Source of the DNA: WTJH01 sp049889695
Lineage (GTDB): Bacteria; Bacteroidota; Bacteroidia; Flavobacteriales; Flavobacteriaceae
Assembly (NCBI GenBank): GCA_049889695.1
Contig: JBMHCX010000009.1
Location: 124,001-188,000 of the forward strand
Reading direction: 5' to 3'
DNA: 64,000 bases
A model generated the notes under the pieces. The model searched no databases and was not told the origin of the DNA. It worked only from the letters and a program-made list of their open reading frames with translations. The position numbers and the translations under genes are program-made. This document shows, piece after piece, positions 35,781 through 42,422 of the stretch. Position 1 is the stretch's first letter. Each line of letters starts with the position of its first letter.

Positions 35781-36728
35781 ATGTATATAAATCAAGGATC
35801 AAAAGATACACGTTCAGGCTTTGGAGCCGGACTTACAAAACTAGGACAACAAAACCCTGATGTAGTGGCCCTATGTGCCGACCTTACGGGCTCCCTTAAA
35901 ATGGACGAATTTAAAGCCGCTCATCCAGAACGGTTTTTCCAAGTTGGAATTGCAGAGGCCAACATGATGGGTATCGCTGCAGGACTAACCATAGGCGGTA
36001 AGATACCTTTCACCGGAACATTTGCAAACTTTTCCACAGGACGGGTATACGACCAAATTCGCCAGTCGATTGCTTACTCCGGGAAAAATGTAAAAATATG
36101 CGCTTCTCACGCAGGTATTACCCTTGGGGAAGATGGTGCCACCCACCAAATATTGGAAGACATCGGATTGATGAAGATGCTTCCTGGAATGACAGTCATT
36201 AATACATGTGACTACAACCAGACGGAAGCGGCTACTTTAGCCATTGCAGAACATAACGGACCCGTTTATCTTCGATTTGGACGTCCGAAAGTTCCCAATT
36301 TCACCCCTGAAAACCAGACATTTGAAATCGGAAAAGGAGTACTACTGCGCGAAGGGACAGATATCACATTGGTCGCAACAGGTCACTTGGTATGGGAAGC
36401 GCTTACGGCAGCTGAAAACCTTCAGGCACAAGGCATATCGGCTGAGGTCATCAACATACACACCATCAAACCCCTAGACGATGCCTTGTTACTCGCCTCT
36501 GTAGCGAAGACTGGCTGTGTTGTTACCGCTGAAGAACACAACTATCTGGGCGGTTTGGGAGAAAGTGTTGCTCGTGTGCTCACCAGCAACCATCCTTGTC
36601 CGCAAGGTTTTGTCGCAACGCAAGATACTTTTGGGGAATCGGGAACTCCAGCGCAATTGATGGAAAAGTACGGGTTGAATGCTCAGAATATTCAAAAAGT
36701 AGCCTTACAAACCCTTGAACGGAAATAG
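35781..36728 (+). CDS. Transketolase, C-terminal (pyrimidine-binding and C) subunit
   Basis: Second half of the split transketolase, 315 aa. The catalytic Glu that activates thiamine is in QVGIAEANMMGIAAGL (about residue 60), with GEDGATHQ and RFGRPKVP following. The C-terminal domain starts at about 190 (DITLVATG). Expressed with the N-terminal half from the promoter at 34871. Confidence 0.92.
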   Translation: MYINQGSKDTRSGFGAGLTKLGQQNPDVVALCADLTGSLKMDEFKAAHPERFFQVGIAEANMMGIAAGLTIGGKIPFTGTFANFSTGRVYDQIRQSIAYSGKNVKICASHAGITLGEDGATHQILEDIGLMKMLPGMTVINTCDYNQTEAATLAIAEHNGPVYLRFGRPKVPNFTPENQTFEIGKGVLLREGTDITLVATGHLVWEALTAAENLQAQGISAEVINIHTIKPLDDALLLASVAKTGCVVTAEEHNYLGGLGESVARVLTSNHPCPQGFVATQDTFGESGTPAQLMEKYGLNAQNIQKVALQTLERK

Positions 36729-36790
36729 TTGAGATGGACAATTGAGGTCCGGACAATCTTGGTATATTTATATACCCTAAATCCTAGCTT

Positions 36791-37390
36791 ATGAAATATC
36801 GATTATTGTCCTTGTTATTGCTTTCTGGAAGCGTAGCTACAGCTCAACTTCAATGGGGGCTCAAAGGAGGTCTCAATTTTAGCGATCAACTAAAGCTCAG
36901 CAATCTCAACATATCCAATACACCTGATTCGTTTGATTATGTTACCGATCAGCAAACGGGTTGGCATGCAGGTCTGTTTAGTCAAGTTAATTTTGCTGTT
37001 TTTCGCTTGCGGTCTGAACTGAATTACTCCACAACAACCACAAGTATAGACAATGAATCTTTCACGATTAATACGGTCGACCTCCCACTAACACTTGGAT
37101 ATAAATTCCTTCCTCCTTTCAGTGTTTTCGTGGGCCCTGTTTTTCAATATCAAATTACGGATGATTCCTTTGAATCTTTTGTTGTTGACAATCTTGAAAA
37201 CGAGCTAAAAACTGGACTACATCTAGGTGTACGCGCCTATTTCAAAAAAGTAGGAATCGATTTGCGCTATGAAAGGCCTTTTAGTCCTACGGAGCAAGAG
37301 CTTATAAACCCCTCCAATCAAATGAATTTTGGAAGATTTAACAGTCGAGAAAATCAGTGGATTTTGGGGATATCGGTACAACTAAATTAG
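36791..37390 (+). CDS. PorT-family-like outer membrane beta-barrel protein
   Basis: A 199-aa protein with a signal peptide (LLSLLLLSGSVATAQ), then alternating strand-rich sequence beginning QWGLKGGLNFSDQL, which is the opening typical of the small eight-stranded barrels annotated as PorT-like in Bacteroidota. It ends in a beta-strand (WILGISVQLN). Function unknown; many such barrels are not part of type IX secretion despite the name. It overlaps the convergent FKBP-like gene by 4 bases. Confidence 0.8.
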   Translation: MKYRLLSLLLLSGSVATAQLQWGLKGGLNFSDQLKLSNLNISNTPDSFDYVTDQQTGWHAGLFSQVNFAVFRLRSELNYSTTTTSIDNESFTINTVDLPLTLGYKFLPPFSVFVGPVFQYQITDDSFESFVVDNLENELKTGLHLGVRAYFKKVGIDLRYERPFSPTEQELINPSNQMNFGRFNSRENQWILGISVQLN

Positions 37391-38277
37391 TTGTCTTCTG
37401 GATCTAAATAGTCGGGAATACCATCACCGTCTGTGTCGTCTGGAGTGCCATCGCCGTCTTCATCATATTCATCATTGGTGTAGACCCCATCGTTATCGTC
37501 ATCTAAATCATACATATTAGCTAGTCCGTCTTCATCGGTATCATCATTCAGCGGATCGCCATCTCCATCGACATCTTCATCGATAGAATTTATGCCGTCT
37601 AGATCGTGATCGGTAACATTAATGGTGTAGAGTCTTGTATGAAAAACAAGAGGTGAATAGGTAGGAATATCTGCAGCACCCTGATCGAAATACCCTAAGG
37701 GAGAAGGGAAAAACAACAGTCCTTGTCCGAAATTCGAGAACGTAAAATCGCCTGAAGCATCTACGGTATAGGAACCCGCCCGAAGTTCAGTTATCCCCTC
37801 ACGAAAGCCTCGAACCAGTCGGGGTAAATCAAACCAAATCGGAAACTCTCGCTGATCGAAAACCGTCCCATCGAGCAATTCTCCTTTGTAGGTAACATAG
37901 GTCGAATCTACAACTGAGGGACGTGCCAAGGCCCCTTGACGAATCACCAAATAATACATTGTATGCTCGGTACGAACCCCATCCTCGTCTTCTATAGTCA
38001 CTACTTTGGTGGACACTTGATCCAAGAGTGGAGTCTTAGCAGCATTATCGCCAGCGATTGTATCGATAACTATATCTAGAGAGGCGTTTGGTTGGCTTTG
38101 AAAATCTTCGTAATTGTAGAAATGAGCCCCGAGGTATTCGCGTAGTGCGTCATCATCATCGATCGTTTGCACGGCTGGATCGCGAGGCGGTTCAACTTCA
38201 TTGGTTCTATCATCACCGCATGAATATAGGAGCACGAGCAAAAAAACAGGGACAAAGCTTTGGAGGCGAATACGCAT
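37387..38277 (-). CDS. FKBP-like lipoprotein with C-terminal calcium-binding repeats
   Basis: A 296-aa lipoprotein: signal peptide with lipobox LLYSC (Cys20), then an acidic linker. Residues about 115-215 resemble an FKBP-type prolyl isomerase (YVTYKGELLDGTVFDQRE, then LVRGFREGITELRAG and PLVFHTRLYTI), but the aromatic pocket is only partly kept, so catalysis is doubtful. From about 220 to the end come aspartate-rich DxDxDG repeats of the thrombospondin type 3 kind (DEDGLANMYDLDDDNDG, DGDGTPDDTDGDGIPDYLD), expected to bind calcium. Probably anchored in the outer membrane. Confidence 0.78.
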   Translation of the reverse strand: MRIRLQSFVPVFLLVLLYSCGDDRTNEVEPPRDPAVQTIDDDDALREYLGAHFYNYEDFQSQPNASLDIVIDTIAGDNAAKTPLLDQVSTKVVTIEDEDGVRTEHTMYYLVIRQGALARPSVVDSTYVTYKGELLDGTVFDQREFPIWFDLPRLVRGFREGITELRAGSYTVDASGDFTFSNFGQGLLFFPSPLGYFDQGAADIPTYSPLVFHTRLYTINVTDHDLDGINSIDEDVDGDGDPLNDDTDEDGLANMYDLDDDNDGVYTNDEYDEDGDGTPDDTDGDGIPDYLDPEDN

Positions 38278-38312
38278 GGTTTAAATTTAGGCTGCAAGAT
38301 ACAATTTTCCTG

Positions 38313-38320
38313 TATTTTTG
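38313..38320 (+). promoter_or_regulatory. Candidate -7 promoter box for the S4 gene
   Basis: TATTTTTG matches TAnnTTTG in the 68-base divergent spacer, ending 25 bases before the TTG start at 38346. No good -33 box is seen. Confidence 0.4.
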
Positions 38321-38345
38321 CATACGAACACTAGAGCAATATAGT

Positions 38346-38717
38346 TTGAGAGTCGATCAGTATTTATGGTGCGTCCGTTATTTTAAATCCAGAAGTCAAG
38401 CCAGTCAGGCTTGTAGAAATGGGAGGGTTAAAATTATGGATAAAACCGTGAAGCCTTCCCGAGAAGTTTTGGCCGGCGATCGCATTGGCGTCCGACAGCG
38501 ACAAATTTGGCACGAGCTTACTGTCTTAGATATTCCCAAAAGCCGTGTTGGCGCTAAACTAGTCGATATCTATCGTATGGATACAACGCCCAAGGAAGTA
38601 TTCGAAGTACAAGAAATGATTGCACTATCAGCCGAGCAGCAAAGAGAAAAAGGGCTTGGCCGTCCGACCAAAAAAGACAGAAGAGAACTGGACGATTTTC
38701 AAACAGAAACGGATTAA
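38346..38717 (+). CDS. S4-domain RNA-binding protein (Hsp15-like)
   Basis: A 123-aa protein whose first 60 residues are an S4 domain (RVDQYLWCVRYFKSRSQASQACRNG, then GRVKI). The fold and length match HslR/Hsp15, which binds stalled 50S subunits with an attached peptidyl-tRNA. The start is a TTG at 38346: the frame is open further upstream, but that part covers the divergent lipoprotein gene and carries no similarity. The C-terminus is basic (GRPTKKDRRE). Two bases separate it from the phosphoribosyltransferase. Confidence 0.87.
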   Translation: MRVDQYLWCVRYFKSRSQASQACRNGRVKIMDKTVKPSREVLAGDRIGVRQRQIWHELTVLDIPKSRVGAKLVDIYRMDTTPKEVFEVQEMIALSAEQQREKGLGRPTKKDRRELDDFQTETD

Positions 38718-38719
38718 AT

Positions 38720-39229
38720 ATGGCATCTACCTCAACCCACCAAATCCTTAGCCCAGAGGATATAAATAGGATTTTGAAACGTATGGCGTTTCAAATTTTG
38801 GAACAACATCCTACGCAAGAAGCTCAATTGTATTTGATTGGAATCGAAAAAAACGGAAGACTGTTGTCTGATCGCTTATACGACATTATCGGTAGCATTA
38901 ATTCAAAAATTAGTGTGCAAAAAGGGTCCATCAAAATCGATAAGACTCATCCGAGAAGCCCAGTGGAATGCAGTATTCCCTTGTCAACTATTGAAAACGC
39001 CTGCGTGGTTGTGGTCGATGATGTTCTAAACACAGGAAGCACCCTTATGTATGCCATTCGCCATTTTTTAGAGATCCCGCTGCAACAGCTACAAGCGGCA
39101 GTACTGGTTAATCGGAGTCATAAAGTTTTTCCCGTGAAAGCGGAAATCAAAGGGATATCCTTGTCCACCTCTATGAACGAGCACGTCGAAGTAGATTTGG
39201 AAACATCAAACGGTGTATTACTGATGTAA
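38720..39229 (+). CDS. PyrR-like phosphoribosyltransferase family protein
   Basis: A 169-aa type I phosphoribosyltransferase. The PRPP-binding loop is VVVVDDVLNTGSTLMYA, and the hood region precedes it. It looks like PyrR (a uracil phosphoribosyltransferase or pyrimidine attenuator) but could have another base specificity. It follows the S4 gene by 2 bases and overlaps the convergent aroK by 12. No pyr genes are nearby to support attenuation. Confidence 0.82.
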   Translation: MASTSTHQILSPEDINRILKRMAFQILEQHPTQEAQLYLIGIEKNGRLLSDRLYDIIGSINSKISVQKGSIKIDKTHPRSPVECSIPLSTIENACVVVVDDVLNTGSTLMYAIRHFLEIPLQQLQAAVLVNRSHKVFPVKAEIKGISLSTSMNEHVEVDLETSNGVLLM

Positions 39230-39748
39230 AAAAGCCTTTATTTCGAGGACTAATTGCTCGACCGCTTTCTGATCACACACCACCGTATGATGGGCTTTAT
39301 CATAAAAACTACTCCTTTCGAAAAGATGCTTGGCTACAAACTCTTCCAAAAGCTCTTGTGTTTCCAGATGAGCAATTAACGGGCGTGTGAGGCGTTCTTG
39401 AAATAATCGCTCACTTAAGACCTTTGGGGAATACTTTAGATAAAAAACGTGCACTTCTGGATGTTGTGCGAGGATATCGGCCTGATCGAAATAACAAGGC
39501 GTTCCCCCACCCAATGAAATGACCATGGATGATTTCATTTTCAATACCTGCTGTAAAGCTTCCTGTTCAATTTTTCGAAAGCCAATCGCCCCATGGGACT
39601 GAAAAAGTGAAGCAATCGACTGAGAATGTTCTTCTTCTAAGTGGGTGTCTAAATCGACAAAAGGATAGTCTATCTGGGTGGCTAATGCCTGACCTACAGT
39701 AGATTTCCCAGATCCCATATACCCCCATAAAACAATTTTGTTTGCCAT
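39218..39748 (-). CDS. aroK: Shikimate kinase
   Basis: Phosphorylates shikimate at the 3-position in aromatic amino-acid synthesis. It has 176 aa from the ATG at 39748; the open frame goes further, but the family starts right before the P-loop. Walker A is GYMGSGKSTVG, the shikimate-binding Asp is in DLDTHLEEE, the Arg in GFRKIEQEAL, the Gly loop in SLGGGTPC and the lid Arg in LTRPLIAHL. Convergent with the phosphoribosyltransferase gene. Confidence 0.95.
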   Translation of the reverse strand: MANKIVLWGYMGSGKSTVGQALATQIDYPFVDLDTHLEEEHSQSIASLFQSHGAIGFRKIEQEALQQVLKMKSSMVISLGGGTPCYFDQADILAQHPEVHVFYLKYSPKVLSERLFQERLTRPLIAHLETQELLEEFVAKHLFERSSFYDKAHHTVVCDQKAVEQLVLEIKAFLHQ

Positions 39749-39807
39749 GCTTAAAAATTCAATGTGCAATATTCAAAAAATCCCGTTAATTATTGGTGAA
39801 ATGATAT

Positions 39808-39815
39808 TATATTTG
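39808..39815 (+). promoter_or_regulatory. Candidate -7 promoter box for the tRNA cluster
   Basis: TATATTTG matches TAnnTTTG and ends 11 bases before the first tRNA-Lys, the expected position for transcribing the Lys-Lys-Leu cluster. The -33 element is not clear. Confidence 0.5.
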
Positions 39816-39826
39816 CACCCTCAAAA

Positions 39827-39899
39827 GATTCGATAGCTCAGTTGGTAGAGCATCTCCCTTTTAAGGAGAGGGTCCTGGGTTCGAGCCCCAGTCGAATCA
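39827..39899 (+). tRNA. tRNA-Lys (UUU), copy 1
   Basis: A 73-nt cloverleaf: acceptor GATTCGA / TCGAATC, D-arm GCTC..GAGC, anticodon stem TCTCC / GGAGA with loop CTTTTAA (anticodon TTT), and T-arm CTGGG / CCCAG with TTCGAGC. Discriminator base A; CCA is not encoded. Confidence 0.97.
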
Positions 39900-39903
39900 C
39901 ACC

Positions 39904-39976
39904 GACTTGATAGCTCAGTTGGTAGAGCATCTCCCTTTTAAGGAGAGGGTCCTGGGTTCGAGCCCCAGTCAAGTCA
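39904..39976 (+). tRNA. tRNA-Lys (UUU), copy 2
   Basis: Identical to the first copy in D, anticodon and T arms, but with acceptor stem GACTTGA / TCAAGTC. Both changed positions are compensated on the opposite strand, so the stem stays fully paired. The 77-base spacing shows a tandem duplication. Confidence 0.97.
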
Positions 39977-39987
39977 CACATAATTAG

Positions 39988-40073
39988 GCGCACGTGGCGG
40001 AATTGGTAGACGCGCTAGGTTGAGGGCCTAGTGGGAGTTAAATCCCGTGGAAGTTCGACTCTTCTCGTGCGCA
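39988..40073 (+). tRNA. tRNA-Leu (GAG)
   Basis: An 86-nt class II tRNA with a long variable arm: acceptor GCGCACG / CGTGCGC, anticodon stem CTAGG / CCTAG and loop TTGAGGG (anticodon GAG), a variable stem around GGGAGTT..ATCCCG, and a T-loop TTCGACT. Discriminator A. Confidence 0.96.
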
Positions 40074-40074
40074 C

Positions 40075-40105
40075 TTGTCATTATCCAATTTTTTTATTAT
40101 ATTTG
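40075..40105 (+). promoter_or_regulatory. Promoter of the MerR/CarH-like regulator gene
   Basis: TTG at 40075-40077 (-33) and TATATTTG at 40098-40105 (-7) are 20 bases apart, directly after tRNA-Leu. The -7 box is the first half of an 18-base sequence repeated upstream of crtB, so regulator binding here would block its own promoter. Confidence 0.6.
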
Positions 40106-40115
40106 TTTAAGCTTT
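40098..40115 (+). repeat. Candidate operator, copy 1 (regulator promoter)
   Basis: TATATTTGTTTAAGCTTT, identical to 41046-41063. It covers the -7 box and the likely transcription start of the regulator gene. The placement fits autorepression; binding is inferred, not shown. Confidence 0.6.
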
Positions 40116-40134
40116 TTTTTAGAGTTTTAGACAT

Positions 40135-41058
40135 ATGCAGCGGGTAAAAAGCACTTTTTCAATAAAAAACCTGGAAAACCTTTCGGGTATTAAGGCACAC
40201 ACCATTCGTATTTGGGAAAAGCGCTACAACCTCTTATCCCCTGAGCGCACAGACACGAATATTCGAAGATATAGTTTAGACAGTCTTCGGAAACTTTTGA
40301 ACATTACTCTCCTTTACAACCACGGGTTTAAAATTTCCAAAATAGCAGACTTGGATGAGGATGAAATTCCAATTCTTGTTAGAGATATAGCGTTAAAATC
40401 AAATTCTGAACAAGTTGCTATCAACGCCTTCAAATTAGCTATGGTTAATTTCGACGTGGTGTTATTTGACGCTACCTACGACGAATTACTCAAACGCAAT
40501 AGTTTTTACCACCTCCTCACTCAAGTTTTCACTCCGCTAATGCAGGAATTGGGAATTCTCTGGCAAACGGGAGCCATTAGCCCATCTCATGAACATTTTG
40601 TAACGCATCTCGTCAAACAAAAGATTCATATCCAAACAGAAATCCTTCAGCGGGATACCATGCCGAAAAACAACCGTGAGATATTCGTTTTGTTCTTACC
40701 GGAAAATGAAATACACGAGTTGGGTCTGTTATTCATTAACTACTACTTACTCAGCCAAGGATCAAAAACTATTTTCCTGGGGCAATCCATTACTACCGAA
40801 AGCCTTGAAACGCTGTTTACGTATTCAACAGCTATCACTTTTGTAACCCACTTTACGGTAGAACCTAATAAAGATCACATTGATGATTATCTCAGTGATT
40901 TCCACGATTACATTTTAAAGGACACTGGTTCTAAACTCCTCATATTTGGACCTCAACAGGTGCAAATCGACCAATCCAAGCTTCCTTCTAAAATTGAATT
41001 ATTCAAATCAGTCGATGCTTTCCGGGTCACTTATTTCAACGAAAATATATTTGTTTAA
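40135..41058 (+). CDS. MerR family regulator with B12-binding domain (CarH/LitR-like photoreceptor)
   Basis: A 307-aa regulator. Residues 10-75 form a MerR helix-turn-helix (IKNLENLSGIKAHTIRIWEKRY). A B12-binding module follows: a four-helix cap with W143 and E153-H154 (W-x9-EH, the spacing known in CarH) and a Rossmann-like domain with E192-x-H194-x2-G197 (E/DxHxxG) for the lower cobalt ligand. In CarH, adenosylcobalamin holds a DNA-bound tetramer in the dark, and light breaks it, freeing carotenoid genes. All signature residues are kept, and crtB lies directly downstream, so a light-dependent repressor role is a good inference. Its promoter carries a copy of the repeat also found before crtB. 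Confidence 0.88.
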   Translation: MQRVKSTFSIKNLENLSGIKAHTIRIWEKRYNLLSPERTDTNIRRYSLDSLRKLLNITLLYNHGFKISKIADLDEDEIPILVRDIALKSNSEQVAINAFKLAMVNFDVVLFDATYDELLKRNSFYHLLTQVFTPLMQELGILWQTGAISPSHEHFVTHLVKQKIHIQTEILQRDTMPKNNREIFVLFLPENEIHELGLLFINYYLLSQGSKTIFLGQSITTESLETLFTYSTAITFVTHFTVEPNKDHIDDYLSDFHDYILKDTGSKLLIFGPQQVQIDQSKLPSKIELFKSVDAFRVTYFNENIFV

Positions 41059-41063
41059 GCTTT
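41046..41063 (+). repeat. Candidate operator, copy 2 (end of regulator gene, upstream of crtB)
   Basis: Exact 18-base copy of 40098-40115. It overlaps the last codons and stop of the regulator gene, about 70 bases before the crtB ATG. Confidence 0.6.
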
Positions 41064-41065
41064 CT

Positions 41066-41083
41066 TATTTTTGTTTAACTTTT
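41066..41083 (+). repeat. Candidate operator, copy 3 (degenerate), overlapping a crtB -7 box
   Basis: TATTTTTGTTTAACTTTT, a near copy placed 20 bases (two helical turns) after copy 2. Its first eight bases are also a TAnnTTTG promoter box. A further GTTTAAG lies at 41115-41121. Confidence 0.5.
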
Positions 41084-41131
41084 TCTTAATTTAGTAGCAC
41101 GAACTTAACCTTACGTTTAAGATTCTTTGCT

Positions 41132-41971
41132 ATGAAAAACTTATTTGACCAAGTGTCGGCCGACTGCAGCAGACATGTAACTCATCAATACAGCACATCT
41201 TTTTCGATGGCTACACGAATGTTAGCTCCAGAAATCCGAAAGCATATCTACAATATCTACGGATTTGTTCGTTTTGCTGACGAGATTGTAGACACCTTCC
41301 ACGACTACCCTAAGGAAGACCTCCTCAATCGTTTCGAGCAAGAAATGTATTTGGCCTTAGAACAGAGAATAAGCTTAAACCCTATTCTCAATAGTTTTCA
41401 GCACACGGTAAACACCTATGAAATTGACTTCGCTCTAATTGAAGCTTTTATGCACAGCATGCGTCAAGATTTAGATAAACACATCTATCATACAGAAGAA
41501 GAATACAAACAGTACATATATGGTTCTGCCGATGTTGTTGGCCTGATGTGTTTAAAGGTATTTGTACAAGGTGATGCTCAACAGTACGAAGCGCTTAAGC
41601 CAGCAGCAATGGCCTTAGGTTCTGCCTTCCAAAAAGTCAATTTCTTACGAGACCTTAAAGCGGACTTTCAACAATTAGATCGGTCCTATTTTCCGATGGT
41701 CGACTTCGATCAGTTTGATGAGGCTTCTAAAAAGCGAATTATAGAAGAAATTGAAGCTGATTTTGCACAAGCTTATATCGGTATCTTTAAACTTCCTGAG
41801 GGCGCTCGATTTGGGGTGTATACTGCTTATAAGTATTATCTAAAACTTTTACGAAAATTGAAAAACACTCCTCCACTGCGGTTGCAGTCTACACGTATCA
41901 GGGTACCCAACTATCAAAAAGTTAGTGTCCTGGCCAATTCATATGTCAAATACCGTTTAAATTTGCTTTAA
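41132..41971 (+). CDS. crtB: Phytoene synthase
   Basis: Head-to-head condensation of two geranylgeranyl-PP to phytoene, the entry to carotenoids. It has 279 aa. The two Mg/diphosphate motifs are ADEIVD (D50-D54) and FLRDLKADF (about 170), with the YCYxVAGxVG-like region reading YIYGSADVVGLMC, which is typical of squalene/phytoene synthases of Bacteroidota. It is downstream of the B12-type regulator and 2 bases before crtZ. The phytoene desaturase crtI, often found between regulator and crtB in related genomes, is not here. Confidence 0.93.
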   Translation: MKNLFDQVSADCSRHVTHQYSTSFSMATRMLAPEIRKHIYNIYGFVRFADEIVDTFHDYPKEDLLNRFEQEMYLALEQRISLNPILNSFQHTVNTYEIDFALIEAFMHSMRQDLDKHIYHTEEEYKQYIYGSADVVGLMCLKVFVQGDAQQYEALKPAAMALGSAFQKVNFLRDLKADFQQLDRSYFPMVDFDQFDEASKKRIIEEIEADFAQAYIGIFKLPEGARFGVYTAYKYYLKLLRKLKNTPPLRLQSTRIRVPNYQKVSVLANSYVKYRLNLL

Positions 41972-41973
41972 GT

Positions 41974-42420
41974 ATGTGGGAAGCCATTTGGATCGCAGTT
42001 TTGTTGGGCACTTTTATAGGCATGGAGGGAATGGCTTGGTTTTCCCATAAATATATCATGCATGGCTTTCTTTGGAGCTGGCATAAAGATCATCATGTAA
42101 AAGACCACAAGTCGTGGTTCGAACGAAACGATCGTTTTTTTATCGTGTATGCAATCATTTCAACAGGATTAGTGCTATGCTGGGGCGAGTTAGGGTTTTG
42201 GCCTGGACTTCCTATGGGAATCGGTATATTTTTATACGGTTTAACCTATTTTTTCGTACACGATATATTTATCCATCAGCGGTTTAAACTCTTGCGGAAT
42301 GCCAACGGACGTTATGCCCGAGGCATCAGAAGAGCGCACAAAATTCACCACAAGAATATCCACAAAGAAGGCGGGGAATGTTTCGGTATGCTATGGGTCC
42401 CCAAAAAATACTTTAAGTAA
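41974..42420 (+). CDS. crtZ: Beta-carotene hydroxylase
   Basis: Di-iron membrane hydroxylase that turns beta-carotene into zeaxanthin by way of cryptoxanthin. It has 148 aa. The fatty-acid-hydroxylase histidine clusters are HKYIMH, HKDHH, HDIFIHQRF and AHKIHHKN, with hydrophobic helices between them. Cotranscribed with crtB. A lycopene cyclase is not seen in the window. It stops 2 bases from the 3' end of the convergent chaperone gene. Confidence 0.93.
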   Translation: MWEAIWIAVLLGTFIGMEGMAWFSHKYIMHGFLWSWHKDHHVKDHKSWFERNDRFFIVYAIISTGLVLCWGELGFWPGLPMGIGIFLYGLTYFFVHDIFIHQRFKLLRNANGRYARGIRRAHKIHHKNIHKEGGECFGMLWVPKKYFK

Positions 42421-42422
42421 AA

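Noticed and set aside
39827..40073. tRNA cluster as an integration site of a mobile element
   Set aside because: No integrase, no repeated tRNA fragment and no foreign-looking cargo downstream.
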